From: Aselliscus stoliczkanus
Taxonomy: Eukaryota > Chordata > Mammalia > Chiroptera > Hipposideridae
Reading direction: 5' to 3'
DNA: 64,000 nt
Assembly (NCBI GenBank): GCA_033961575.1
Contig: CM066738.1
Span: 72,463,478-72,527,477 of the forward strand
Position numbers and translations under genes: made by a program. The notes under the pieces are model-generated. The model was not told where the DNA came from. It ran no database searches and saw only the letters and a program-made list of their open reading frames with translations. This document shows, piece after piece, positions 10,936-22,076 of the stretch (within the stretch, counting starts at the first letter, position 1; each line of letters begins with the position of its first letter).

Positions 10936-11250
10936 AGCTGAGCCATCCTGCCACCTGTTGGCAGATCAGTGGCAGCTCAGCTTGGGCTGGGCATCGAAAT
11001 GTTGTTGCTCAGAGCTCGGCTTGCACTCTCGAGCGAGATCTAAACCTACTGAGCTACTTGGCTGGCTCCATTTTAACTATTTTTAAATGTATAGTTCTGT
11101 GACATTAAGTGCATTCACAATGTGGTGCAATATTCATCACCATCCATCTTTGGAACTCCAGTTACTTTTGATAACAGGAAATATATCTCCTTAACAAGTG
11201 TAATTTTCTATTCTACATTTGAAGTGAAGCTAAATTATCTCAGCACTGTA
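10855..11250 (-). mobile_element. L1M 3' UTR fragment, antisense, split by a SINE
   Basis: 'acattgtggtaaaatatacataacataaaatttaccattt' on the left and 'ttaactatttttaaatgtatagttctgtgacattaagtgcattcacaatgtgg' on the right join into the familiar antisense L1M 3' UTR when the SINE at 10909-11067 is removed. The right limit is uncertain. Confidence 0.75.
10909..11067 (-). mobile_element. Ves-like tRNA-derived SINE nested in L1
   Basis: In minus orientation: agccagccaagtagctcagt, gcaagccgagctctgagcaac, 'catttcgatgcccagccc', 'aagctgagctgccactgatctgccaacaggtggcagg', 'atggctcagct' and poly(A). Near-identical duplications ccatttcaaac (10898-10908) and ccattttaac (11068-11077) mark the insertion into the older L1. 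It carries a CTCF-like CCAACAGGTGGCAG on the minus strand. Confidence 0.85.
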
Positions 11251-11935
11251 TGTGATGATGATAATTTAAGGAATGAGCCCATGTGTTGTAAAGATTGGTT
11301 TCCAGAGAGACTGTTAAGAATGGCAGCCCACTCTGCAATGGAGCCTGAAAATGCTCTCTTCCTTCTCAGAGCCTGTTCCATTCCCGCAGAACTTCAATTA
11401 GTCATTAGTCAGCGTGGGGATGGGGGAATATTTAGAGAGAGATGAGCACTTATTAAAAAGGGCCAAGAGAGCAAGTTTTCAAAGCTAGAACACTTGAACA
11501 AAACCATTTTATATATAAGCAGGCCCTCTGGAGTTAGCACACATACTTGCACCTGGACCCCACCTGGACATAATTAGTTTCCCTGTGCTCAGAGCAGAGA
11601 AAACACCAAAGAAAGTGATGTCAAAAAACTGAGCAATCTGTCATGATCTGTGCTGCACAATTAAAGCAGTGTGCTTTCTATAAGAATTATGTAACACAGA
11701 TTACATGGTATTTAGATAGCCAGGACTGGAGAACCCTCTGGTTATGTTTGACTTCACAACTATTATGTCTGTTTCTTGAATTGTACACTTTGGGATGGAC
11801 GTCACAGGAAAGAAAGATAAAATGCTCTTGGTTGATTTGTAATAAGATCTTTTATCTACTTGCAAATTAAAATGTTCTGGGCAGGACTTTTGATTCTAAG
11901 CAAGCAGAATCTTCAGTGTTTGAGGACCGAAGTAT
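11251..11935. other. Unrecognised sequence
   Basis: No gene or repeat recognised. Small frames at 11122-11445 and 11643-11870 have no motif. Confidence 0.4.
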
Positions 11936-11948
11936 AAAATAGAGAAAG

Positions 11949-12430
11949 GGGCCGGCTGAGTGGCTAGTTGGTTAAGAGTTGGCTTGGGAGCACGAGCTCA
12001 GAGAGGCAGGGCCACCGGTTCATATCCCACATGGGCCAGTGAAGCAGCACCCTCTATAGCAAAGATTGTGAACAACAGCTTGACCTGGAGCTGGGCTGCT
12101 GTAAATTGCCTGGGATAGCATAGGCTGCAGTGGGTCTACAGTGGGCTGCCGTAAGCTACCATGAGTGATCAGCAGCCAGTGTGAGCAGCAGCTGCTGGCA
12201 TGAGCTGTCATGAGCCACCACTGTCCAATGGCCGGCAATCTATCTGCCTCAGCCAGGAAGAGCACAATGATCACAGTACCAACATGAGCCAGTGAAGCAA
12301 TGTCCTCCACAACTAGACTGAAGAACAAAATGACAGCAACTTGTCTCTTTCCCTTGCCTGATTTCCCAGTGCTGTTCCCTTCCCCAATTCCCCAATAAAA
12401 TCTTAAAAAATATAATAAAATAAAATAAAG
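11949..12430 (+). mobile_element. Long composite SINE (about 480 bp) with TSD
   Basis: The head gggccggctgagtggctagt is followed by 'gagctcagagaggcagggccaccggttcatatcccacatgggccagtgaagcagc'. The middle consists of gtgagc/agctgc-like units (about 12090-12230). Then come 'aacatgagccagtgaagcaatg', 'caactagactgaagaacaaa', a ccttccccaattccccaataaaa tail and an A-rich end. The duplication tagagaaag flanks it (11940-11948 and 12431-12439). This copy mixes a Ves-like head with the long-form body, so it is a hybrid head type. Confidence 0.88.
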
Positions 12431-12439
12431 TAGAGAAAG

Positions 12440-12949
12440 ACGGTGGATCCTTAAGTCATGGTTGCATGCACAGGGCTGGAGAACAGTTAGTATACCATGA
12501 GACAAATGGGAAAATGTATTCATAGCCTTAGGTGAGCCATCCCCTGACTCTCCTCCTGGGCCCTAAATGTCCAGGATAGCACCCCATCTTCTCTACACTG
12601 TGTCCATTTTATCAGACGGCACACCATCATCCCTTGCATGACGATGCATGTTGAAACAAGGTGGTGTTTCCCTCACCAGAAGATTTCAGTGGTTACTGAC
12701 CAACCATGGGGTGCCTAGCAGTCATAGTTTCTTGGAGCTCATGTAGCAATAACTAGAAATAATTATTGAAATTAGACAACAGGGGCGTCTGAATTGAGCT
12801 GCGATCACCATAGAGCTCTCCCCATCTTTCCAGTCCAAGAACCTCACCTTCACGTCCACCTGAGTATTCATCAGAGTGAATGTTTACTATCTGCCCCTGG
12901 GGACTGAATTCCTTATGGGCTCAAGTTCAGATTCCAGCACAGTGAATGG
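12440..12949. other. Unrecognised sequence
   Basis: No gene, RNA or repeat family was recognised. Confidence 0.4.
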
Positions 12950-13080
12950 ATACTTGTTAATTCCCAGACAGCCTGCTAAGTGCTGCCACAGTCCTCCTTC
13001 AAAACCCTGGGAGAGAACTTCATCCCCATTTCAGAGATGAAGAGAACAGGTCCATGATAGAATGCATCCTTGGTGGAAGG
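12950..13080 (+). mobile_element. Possible MIR remnant
   Basis: 'cctgctaagtgctgccacagtcctccttcaaaaccctgggagagaacttcatccccatttcagagatgaagag' resembles the MIR core, with an equivalent of 'ccccattttacagatgag'. It is short and diverged. Confidence 0.45.
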
Positions 13081-13639
13081 CCTAATTATTAGCCAGGCCT
13101 TCAGGTTAGTGCAATTTATTATTGTGGGTGAACTCTTCAGGGAAACCCAAGGGAGTGAGGGAAGCAGGAAAGGGTTTGGAAGAAGCTGAGCAAAATGTGT
13201 CCTCAGGTAAAATCTAGCTTTGGCTTTCTGAGGGCGGAGGTCTAAGAGACGAACTTTGTAGCCTAAATCTAACTGAAAATTTGTCCCACTAAGGCAAAGG
13301 GGTCAGACTTTTTACTCCAGAATAGGTCATTTGCAAAGGGACAGGGGTCATGGGTAGTGTGGGTCATGTCACCATCCAGGCTCCTAGGCCAAGACAGCGG
13401 CTGTCAGCAGGGGCTTCAGAGAAAGCCACAGGAGAGGACTCTTTCCAAGGGGATCTGGGTGGGGCACCTTGTGGTCAGCAATGAGGAGCCCTATACAAAC
13501 CCAGGTGTTCTGACTTTATTACTCACTTCCTGAGTCCACCCCACCCCCCTCTAAGTTTAGTTTGTCTTGTTGTCTTCACCAGGTCTTGTCTCTCCCAGTG
13601 CTTGTCACTGTAACTAATCCAATCAATTCATGTTTGTTC
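13081..13639. other. Unrecognised sequence
   Basis: Moderately GC-rich sequence with no coding frame or family assignment. Confidence 0.4.
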
Positions 13640-14560
13640 AAGAAACTAGTGAGAAGATGAATAAGTAAGTGCGAATTTAGAAGGAAGAAATGAATTCTGA
13701 CTGGGTGAAGGGAGAGGAGTTGGGGATGACCTCACCAAAGAGTTGCTTTTGAAAATTGAGTATGTGGGGAATGGATGAAAGGGAATTTCAAACTGGACAA
13801 AGGAACATAGGAGTGAAAAGGTATGACGTATTTGTGAAATAATGAGTAAACTCCAATACTTAGTTCCAGATGGGCCTGTAGATGTTATTTGGGTCAAATC
13901 ATTGAAACTTTGAACAGCCTATTAAGGAGTTAAAAGTTCAATCTTTTAAAAATATGATTTAATTTTATTCTTATGCTCTTCTGTATTTTCATATTGTCTA
14001 CAAGTCACAGAAAAAAAATGAGATGTATATTTACATTGTAATTGAGCAAAAGCTGATTCTCATAATGTCCCCAGACCCTGATCCAGAAAACTAGAGAAGC
14101 CTCCTTCAGGAATGGACTTAAGACCCAAACAAAGTTTGTTTTTAGTTAGTAGAAACCATGCAGAACTTCGAGGAAGGGAATGATATGATTAGAAGGTACT
14201 TCTGGATGTTGTGTGATGGTAGTTTGAAGACAGAACTGGAGAGATGAGGGGTGGGTGTCTGAGAGAGCAATTACAATTACTCAAGCAAGAAATGACAAAA
14301 GGGGAAGTCTTGGTGACAGATTCAAAGGTGGAATGGAAAGGATTTGGTGACTGGATATAAGCAACCAAACAGGAAGGATCAAATTTAGGTCTGACATTTC
14401 TTGAATGGATAATCAGGTAGATGTTGGCTCAGTTAGCTTAGATGAGGAAATTGGGGACAGGTTTTGATGGTAGATGGTGAGTTCAGTTTTACGTGTGTTG
14501 GGTTTGAGATAAGGGATGGAAATTCTAAATGAAAATGTTTAAAGAAAGATGAAAGTAGTT
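13640..14560 (-). mobile_element. L2 LINE ORF2/3' fragment, antisense
   Basis: Plus-strand words such as 'gagttggggatgacctc', 'gggaatgatatgattagaag', 'ggaaaggatttggtgactgg' and 'gatggtgagttcagttttacgtgtgttgggtttgag' correspond to the complement of the L2 reverse-transcriptase region. For example, 'gatgagttcagttttggacatgttgagtttgag' is the usual antisense text. The element is old, with no open frame. Boundaries are approximate. Confidence 0.6.
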
Positions 14561-14847
14561 CATAGAATTTTGAGGAATGAGGGCTGGAGATACTGACAGG
14601 GGACTTTTCAGCCATAAGTTCAGTATGAGAAAGAAATGGGAGGGGAGTAGCTTTGCTTGGGAGAAACACAGTGATACAGGAACTGGCCTGTATCTCAAAT
14701 ACTGGGGAGTCTCTAAATTCAAGGATCAAGTTGAAGAACAGAAGACATTGTCAGAAACTGAGAGAGAATAGTGTTCTGGGACTCAAATTAGGAGGAAGAG
14801 TCACGAAGGGGTTGGTCAAAATCCTCCATGGAGGTGAAGTCTGACTA

Positions 14848-15092
14848 GGATTGCCAGATAAAATACAAGGTGCCCAGTTAAATTTGAATTTCAGATAAAC
14901 AATAAAAAATTTTCATTTATTTTTTTCATGCACTGTTTGGGGCATACTTATATTGACGACATCCAGGTATTGCATTGGACATACTTATTTAAAAAATACT
15001 TACTAAAAATAGACGAATGAATAATAATTGTTTATCTGAAATTAAATTTCACTGGGCATCTTGTATTTTTGGTGGCTAACTCTGACAACCTG
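14848..15092. mobile_element. Palindromic MITE-like element with long inverted repeats
   Basis: The left arm starts ggattgccagataaaataca and continues through ggtgcccagttaaatttgaa and tttcagataaacaat. The right arm is its reverse complement: attgtttatctgaaattaaa, tttcactgggcatcttgta, then ggtggctaactctgacaacc. Arms of about 55-60 bp surround an AT-rich centre that is itself partly palindromic (ttggggcatacttat / attggacatacttatt). The structure fits a non-autonomous DNA transposon. I recognise it as a recurrent mammalian repeat but do not name the family. Confidence 0.75.
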
Positions 15093-15605
15093 AAAATGGC
15101 TTGAATGGAAGGATTTCATTAGTGAACTTGCTACAGTGTCCCAGTGAGCTCAGTTCTCTTAGCCCCCTTTTTACCTAGGAGCAAGATCACGGGAGCCCCA
15201 TAAAACGGCCCTGGTTCTATTATGGATAAGGCTTCAGGTTCTGTTTTCTATATACCGGCTAAATTTTCTTCTCCATTTTATCGCATCTTTTCTTCTTACT
15301 CTATCATCACCTGCCCCCTTTGAATTTACTGCTTTATTGGGCTTCCTTCTTTCTTTGTTTCTAGACATCACTCAGCCCTGAACAGTCCTCTCACTCTGTG
15401 TTCACTCTTTCAGGGGGTGGCTAGTGGAAACATAGAATTGTAAGGGTTTAAGGAGTCTGTATGAAATGAGCAACTGGAAAGGGTGAATTTAAACTACTTT
15501 GTCAAAAACTTGTGTGCAAAAGATATGAGATGGTGGGGTGAGGAAGAGAGGCATGGTAAGGAAACTTAAATATGCTTGTCATTTTGAAGGGATAAGAGCA
15601 GAGAG
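15093..15605. other. Unrecognised sequence
   Basis: No gene or repeat family was recognised. Confidence 0.4.
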
Positions 15606-15622
15606 AAAGAATAACAAAGCTG

Positions 15623-15724
15623 GAGCCGGCCAAGTGGCGCAGTGGTTAAGCGCTGGCTTGGGAAGCCAGCGGCCTGGTTCGGGTCCCAATTGTGAGGGCC
15701 AGTGACACTGCCCTCAAAAAAAAA
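15623..15724 (+). mobile_element. Short tRNA-derived SINE with intact A and B boxes
   Basis: The head is gagccggccaagtggcgcag. The A-box-like TGGCGCAGTGG is at 15635-15645 and the B-box-like GGTTCGGGTCC at 15676-15686, a tRNA-type internal Pol III promoter. It ends 'gtgacactgccctc' plus poly(A). It is flanked by a perfect duplication aaagaataacaaagctg at 15606-15622 and 15725-15741. This is among the best-preserved copies in the window. Confidence 0.95.
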
Positions 15725-15741
15725 AAAGAATAACAAAGCTG

Positions 15742-16375
15742 ATGGGGGCATTATCAGGAAATATCCTAGTAAAACTGAGAGGGGGTGGAGGCCAGCTCTA
15801 AGGGAAAATAGTCTTGAAGAAGAGACAACAGGAAAGAAGACAGAGAGTAAGTGAAGATAAAGACACATTTTGATGGGGAAGAAAGATTTGAGGAGCCCAC
15901 ATCAATTGCTTTTATTTTCTCAGTGAAGAGGGAATTGACCTTATTTGTTATGATATTGAGTTGGTATGCATGTTGGGAGTTTGAAAAGAGTACATGTATT
16001 TGGTTCTTACTGGCTTCAATTTCAGAAGTTGTACTCCCCGCCTCCTGCCCGGTATTTGTCTTCGACTTTTGGAGACTTCCTTACAAATGGGATATAAAAT
16101 ATATTACTGTTATGTGCCTATGCTTTATTGTTACCAGTTCACTTGTTGTCCCTTAATAGGGACCAGGTAGCATATTTGCAAATGGGGAGGATCTATGTGA
16201 CCTGTGGTCTCCCTCAGTGTCACAGGGCATAAAATGAAACTACTAGAAAACATCTGTAACTAAAGCTGACCTAGACTAAGTTCCTTAAAGTGTGATGGTG
16301 TCAATACATTTTCAAACCCACATTGACAATCTCTTTCTTCCTTTCTATTACTACTTGTGAAAATTGCTCTAAGAA
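15742..16375. other. Unrecognised sequence
   Basis: A 101-codon plus frame at 15851-16156 has no recognisable domain and is not supported as a gene. Confidence 0.4.
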
Positions 16376-16379
16376 TTAA

Positions 16380-16722
16380 AATGGTGCTGGGCACATCTAC
16401 AAGGATGGCTATAAAAACAAAAAATGAGAAATAACAAGTGTTGGTGAGGATATGGAGAAATTGGAGCCCTAATGCTTTGCTAGTGGGAATGAAAAATGGT
16501 GCAGGTGTTAGGGAAAACAGTTTGGTGGTTCAGTTCCTTAAAAAGCAAAACACAGAATTACCATGTAACCCAGCAATTCTACTCATAGGTATATACCTGG
16601 GGGAAATGAAAGCAGGCACCCAAACACATATTTGTACACTCATATTCATTGTAGCATTACTCACAATAATCAAAAAGTAGAAACAACCCAAATGTTCGTC
16701 AACAGATGAATGGTTAAATAAA

Positions 16723-16766
<44 letters not shown>

Positions 16767-17215
16767 GGAATATTATTCAGCCTTAGAAATTTTGACACAT
16801 GCTGCAATAATGGATGAACCTTGAAAACACGCTAAGCGAAATATGCCAGTCATACAGTGCAAATAATGTCTGATTCCACTTACATGAGGTACCTTGAATA
16901 GGCAAATTCATAGAGACCAAAAGTAGAATAGAGGTTACCAGGGGCTGGGGAGAGAGGAATGAGTTTTCCTTAACGGTTACAAAATTTCTGCTGGGGTGAG
17001 GAGAAGTTTTGGACATAGTGATGATGGGCATAGCATTGTAAATGGAATTAATACCACTGAGTTGTATACTTAAAAATGGTATGGAAAATTTTACATTATA
17101 TGTATTTTACCACAACTTAAAAAAAATAATACTTGTAACATACCAGAAGCCATTAAATTGTACACATAAAATGGGTGAATTGCATTATATGTGAATTATA
17201 TCTCAGTAAAGGAGT
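16380..17215 (+). mobile_element. L1ME-type 3' region, sense, with (CA)n
   Basis: The order is typical of L1 after ORF2: 'ggagaaattggagccct', 'gctagtgggaatg', 'aattctactcataggtatatacc', 'aatgttcgtcaacagatgaatgg', a (CA)n at about 16736-16764, 'aatggaatattattcagcc', 'gattccacttacatgaggtacc', 'ggttaccaggggctgggg', 'gagttgtatacttaaaaatgg'. A second copy of the terminal motif (aattgtacacataaaatggg) follows at about 17155. Confidence 0.85.
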
Positions 17216-18335
17216 TGCTGATACTTTACGGACTCGTAACTCTGCATTTAGGTCACAAGGACCATAAAAACCTGATCTGGAAAAAAAAAACAAAGTGTTA
17301 GTCATGGGGGAGTAGATCACTTCACAGCTTGAAGAGATGTAGATGTTTAGCTCAGAAACTCGCCATATTTAAGAAGCTGAGGCCATGGGCATGCAGAGGA
17401 AGAGTGGGTCATTCAGAATTGTAATTTGTATTGTATTATATTGTTTAAGTAGGGTAATTCTACCAAAAGGCAACTTTACTAACATAAAATTCTTTAGCGA
17501 GAAGTCACCATGTGTAACCATTCAATAGATTTTAGTTCACAGTTAAGAATAGCCACTTTTGGGATATCAAACTGGACTTTGGCTGGTCTGAAAAGCAGAA
17601 ATGTGAGTTTGAGTTGAGTCTGATGAACCATTTCATCCTGCTTTTCTGTGTGATGCTATGTCTGGGATGGAAGGTGATTGATTTATAAAAAATGTGCATT
17701 TGGAGTAATGGGAAAGGCCATCCAGAGTGTCCACAATGTCACTGGAGGAGACAAAACCATCCATCTACTCAGCAGCAGCACAAAGCCGCCTACACCAAGA
17801 AAACAACAATACATCCCCAAACAGATCAAACAGCTGCTCTTCAGTCTGGTGCAAGCTGCAGGTTGCCTGACTAAATTACTGTTGACTAGGCGGATGAGCA
17901 CAATTTGTCAGTCAGCATTGAGTTTAAATGAGCAGAGATGCACATAAAGCCAGCATTGCAGTTGTAATTAAGAATGATAGGCATCAAGTTTCAACTAGTT
18001 CTTTCTTAAGGTAGCAGTGACTGGGCTCGAAGAAGCTTAGGAGGGATCCAGGGAAGATAGAGCCAGGACACTGTCTACCTAGAGCCCTCTACAATTTAAG
18101 CAGCTTGTCTTGTATGAAAGTGATGTGTAGATGTCAGAGAATCCATGAGAACTCAAACTTTATTTTTCCTGTTTGCATTTAAAACATTTTCACATCACAC
18201 ATATTAAAAATTTAATAGTAATAGTAATTAAAGTGATGCTCTTGAAACCACCACCCAGATTTAAAAAAAAAAAATCTTGATTTGTGTTAATGGTGGTTGA
18301 AATCATTGTGGGAATTGACATATCTTTGGCTGCTG
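17216..18335. other. Unrecognised sequence, possibly containing a conserved non-coding block
   Basis: No repeat family was recognised. Short frames occur on both strands at 17678-17947, but nothing resembles a domain or splice-site-bounded exon. The stretch at 17860-17950 is balanced in composition and not repeat-like, which is all that can be said without comparison. Confidence 0.35.
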
Positions 18336-18339
18336 AGTT

Positions 18340-18715
18340 GAATGGATTTTAATAAATGTTGAGTACTGACAATGAGTTGGTGCTGGGGTGTATAAAGATG
18401 AATAAAAATAGGCTTGTCTCAGACAGGTTATAGTCTGGGAGGGAAAATAAGACGGCAACATAATTAGTCTGCACCCTCTGAATTTATGAGAAGAGTAGAG
18501 GTGTCATAAGAGAGATGTGCCCCGCTGTAGAGGTTTGAAGAGGATGGATCAGGTTGGATGGGGAGGGATGTGAGGAGAGGAGCTCAGAGAAACCTTTGTG
18601 AAGAAAGTGGCATCTGTCCTGGGCACCAAAGGAAAGCAGGAGCTTTACAAGATGAGAGAGGGTTTTCGGGGAGAGCATTTTGGGGCTCTGCCTAGAGGAA
18701 TTCATATTTTTTTTA
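18340..18715. mobile_element. Possible ancient MIR3/L2-like remnant
   Basis: 'ggcttgtctcagacaggttatagtctgggaggg' and 'ggaggggatgtgagg...cctttgtgaagaaagtggcatctgtcctgggcacc' resemble the 'cttacagtctagtgggggag...aggtgacatctgagctgag' text common in ancient mammalian repeats. The assignment is weak. Confidence 0.3.
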
Positions 18716-18944
18716 AAAAAAACTTTGTTTATGATCTGAAAGAAAAATACTGTTATGTAATGGTCTGTTTGTGATTTTTAATTTTTACATAACCATGCCA
18801 TATTACTCCTAAAATATTTATAATAATTTTTAAAAAACCATTCATCTACTTTATTAACCAGAGAACTCTTAGATAGAAATTTATTAATTACTTTATCAAC
18901 ATGAAAGACTTCAATTGAAGATTTTTTTGACTAGATTTTTTTAT

Positions 18945-19195
18945 GCTTTATTTTTACTTTTATTTTCATTTTTAATTTTTTGTTATTAGTTTCAGGTGTA
19001 CATAACAATGCAATAGTTATGCTTTTCACCCCTCACAAAGTGACAACCCTCCTCCCCCAATCCACAGCCCCCCTGATATCATATATATCTATTATAATTC
19101 CATTGACTCCACTCCCCACACTGTACTCCACATCCCTTGAATATATATATATAAATTATAGTTGACATATAATATTATTTAACGGCAGCTTCAGA
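18945..19195 (-). mobile_element. L1 3' UTR end, antisense, 5' truncated
   Basis: After a T-rich run (the antisense poly(A)), 'attagtttcaggtgtacataac', 'caatagttatgcttttcacccctcacaaagtgacaaccct' and 'ccattgactccactccc' match the L1 3' end seen at 44036-44640 (antisense) and, reversed, at 23335-23880. The end of the shared sequence near 19195 marks a 5' truncation. Confidence 0.8.
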
Positions 19196-19341
19196 TTATA
19201 ATAATTTCTTAATATCATCTAAAACCCAGATTATATTCAGTTTTCCCCAGTTGTTTCAAAATATTTTTCTTAGTAGTTTATTTTCTTGAATTAAGACATA
19301 AACAAAGTTATTGTATTTTGTTGCTATTAAAAAGGAATCTT

Positions 19342-19456
19342 GGGCTAGCCGAGTGGCACGGTGGTTAAGCGCTGGCTTGGGATGCCAGCGGCCCCGGTTC
19401 GGTCCCACATATGAGGGCCAGTGACATTGCCCTCAAAAAAAAAAAAAATAAATAAA
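19342..19456 (+). mobile_element. Short tRNA-derived SINE, 14-bp perfect TSD
   Basis: It begins gggctagccgagtggcacgg, includes 'ggttaagcgctggcttggg', 'ccccggttcggtcccacata' and 'gccagtgacattgccctc', and ends in an A-rich tail with taaataaataaa. The duplication taaaaaggaatctt is at 19328-19341 and 19457-19470. Confidence 0.95.
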
Positions 19457-19659
19457 TAAAAAGGAATCTTTATGGTGGAAACTTAAAGACAACTGATTCG
19501 TGAAGTCACGGGTTCATATTCTATTTCCCCCCTAGCTGTGATCTCAAGCAAACCACTTAACATCTTCGCTTACCTCAGTAATACATAACTCAGAATTTGT
19601 TGGGAAGATTCTGTGAAATGGAAAATCATCAGTCTGTATGAATAAATGAGATTACTTTG

Positions 19660-20103
19660 TGTGATGGTTAATTCTATATATCAATTTGATTGGGCCACAG
19701 AGTACCCAGATATTTGGTAACACATTATTCTGGGTGTTTCTGAGAGGATATTTCTATATGAAATTAACATTTAAATCAGTAGGCTGAGTAAAGCAGATCT
19801 CACTCCCTAATGTGGGTGGATCTTGTCCAATCAGTTGAAAGGCCTGAATAGAAAAAATGTCTGACTTTCCCTTGAGTAAAAGATAATTTTTCCTGCTTGA
19901 TAGCTTGCAAACTAGAATATTGCTTTTTTTCTGCCTTTGGACTCAAACTGAGCATTAGCTCTTCCTGAGTCTTGAGTCTGCCAGCCTTTAGACTGGAACT
20001 ACATTATTGACTTTCCTGGGCCTTGATCTTGCTGACTAACCTTACAGATCTTGGGACTTGCTAGCCAACTTAATTGCATGTGCTAATTCCTTATTATAAA
20101 TCC

Positions 20104-20149
<46 letters not shown>

Positions 20150-20189
20150 CCTATTGTTTCAGTTTCTCTGGAGAACCCTGGCTAACACA
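19660..20189 (+). mobile_element. Solo MLT2-type ERVL LTR with exact 5-bp TSD
   Basis: It starts TGTGATGGTTAATTCTATAT and ends 'ctctggagaaccctggctaacaca', with TG...CA termini. It carries the MLT2 words 'aacatttaaatcagtaggctgagtaaagcag', 'aatgtgggtggatcttgtccaatc' and 'aattccttattataaat', followed by a (CA)n run (about 20106-20147). The 5-bp duplication ctttg lies at 19655-19659 and 20190-20194, as expected for ERVL. A solo LTR results from LTR-LTR recombination, and no internal viral region remains. Confidence 0.9.
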
Positions 20190-20194
20190 CTTTG

Positions 20195-21750
20195 TAAGAA
20201 ATGCCCACATTTCTATGACTAATTGCCCCCATCTGCCTAGCTCATCAGCCTTCCCTCTTTCCTATGTCTGAACTTCCTGAGGGTTATCTCATCTGTGCTT
20301 ATGAATAGTCTTCTCACAGCTCCCTACTTGTTGCTGTTAAGCAAACCAAGACCCTACTGCAGGTGCTCTTGCCTGATTCCCACTACCAGAAGGTACAAAA
20401 TCCCAATGGCTCTGAACACTCACCACTTAAGTCTTATATCTCACAAAGTCACTTAAGAAAACAGCCCGTCCAGCCTCTTAGTGCAGGGCTCAGAGCCAGC
20501 TCTATACTGCTACATTCATTTCGTCTTCTCTCCACCTCTGCTTGGATACAGGTTCCATTCCTCCAAAAAGATCCTTGGGGGTGCTTGGGGTCAGCCAGAC
20601 ACTTCATTCCCTTTTCAGCTCAACTGTGACCTTGGCTTTAAGCCCCTCACATAGTTGGAGCTCAATATATACTAGGTGTCTTTTCCTTAGGTTTAGAAGT
20701 GAGGTGATCGCAACTTTTCAAAAGCAGCATCAAGACAAGAATATAGTCAGTCTTGATTCTTTTATGAGTATGTTCAAGGGCTAGATCTAGTTACACAGCC
20801 TGCGGGATATTTTGTTTTCTGAGCACATTTTTGGATAGAACCCTCTAGCATTATGAGTATAATGTAACTGTTTTATGCTATTCCATTTTAAGGTCAATGT
20901 TAGTGATATTTAAAATATATTAGATTTGACCACGTGAAACCGTTTTTATAGGTAAAAATAGTCAAGTATTGGAAATCTCAACGTAAGTGAAAATCCTTTG
21001 TAAAGTGGGCCAGTTTAATTCTGTCATTCCTGTAAGGGAAGAGAACAGGATGATCTGGAAGCAAAATTGTATCTAGGATGTTAATCTAGGTCCCCTATTC
21101 TTCCTTTCCCCTATCCATAGCACCCCCTACCCCCTCACCCCCGAGTTCCCACTTCCCTTGTGCCATAACACTGCTTTCTGAAAACCCTGACCTGCTCAAC
21201 TAATCCAAGCCTCCTCTACCCACAGATGCCTGAGTTCTAATATCACCTTTCACTTCTCTTTAGTAGGTCAATCTACAGCCTTAGGAGGACAACAGCCTGA
21301 TTACATTTTTCTTGCATTTAGGATGTGAATGACTGAGCTTTGTTTAACATTCTGTAGTTTCATCAGTACCATTCACAAATAATTGGATTCTATTCTCTTG
21401 GAATATTCGCCTAGGATTGTGTCAGTTCTCCATTTTTTAAAATTTTTTTATTTTTTGCTCTCCTTTTGAAGTTACATGCCTTGACTTCGCCAAGAAAATG
21501 TGACTGGAAGTAACACAAGCCACTTCTAGGAGGAAACTTTGAGAAGGGTATAATTTCAAGTACTCCTTTTCAACAGTAGGGGTGATTGTGGAAGTGTGTG
21601 CTTATGATGATGCCTCAGTTGGCCTATATTTATGAATGACTGTTATGAGCAGAACCCCATGACAACCCATCGCTTATTTCCCAGCCAAAAAGGTCAACAC
21701 ATGGGAAGTGATGGTCTAACCCACACAGTGATTCAGGAACTTAAGGTCCT
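20195..21750. other. Unrecognised sequence
   Basis: No gene or repeat family was recognised. Frames at 20363-20629 and 20542-20784 are short, overlap and lack motifs. Confidence 0.4.
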
Positions 21751-21754
21751 TCTA

Positions 21755-21963
21755 CATATGGTCCCCTGGGGAGACCAAATCCAACCTGCTTTCATAAATA
21801 AAGTTTTATTGAAATACAAGCACTATTGTTTTTCATTTACTATTGTTGATGGCTGCTTTCCTGCTATAACAGCAGAGTTGAGTAGTCATGATAGACTGTA
21901 TATCTCCCAAAGCCTAAAATATTTACTTTTTGTCCATTTACAGAATAAAAATGCTGGCTTCTG
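21755..21963 (-). mobile_element. hAT-like DNA transposon remnant
   Basis: 'aataaagttttattgaaatacaagcac', 'gttgatggctgctttcctgctataacagcagagttgagtagtcatgatagactgtat', 'gcctaaaatatttac' and 'tccatttacagaataaaaatgctg' match a common mammalian hAT-derived repeat. Its consensus begins CAGGGGTCGGCAAACT in the other orientation. The family name is uncertain. Confidence 0.6.
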
Positions 21964-22014
21964 CCCCAGGGTCTTGGAATTTCTCCTTGAATTCTCTTAG
22001 TCTGGCTGTCAGAT

Positions 22015-22076
22015 GAAGAAAGGGAGAGAACAGGGAGGATTGCATGGGAAGAAAGGGAGAGAACAGGGAGGATTGC
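22015..22076. repeat. 29-bp unit duplicated in tandem (4-bp spacer)
   Basis: The unit gaagaaagggagagaacagg followed by gaggattgc occurs at 22015-22043 and identically at 22048-22076. This looks like a recent local duplication. Confidence 0.95.

Noticed and set aside
15635..15686. tRNA gene with A and B boxes
   Set aside because: The boxes belong to a SINE head ending in poly(A) with a target duplication; no cloverleaf with an anticodon arm is preserved.
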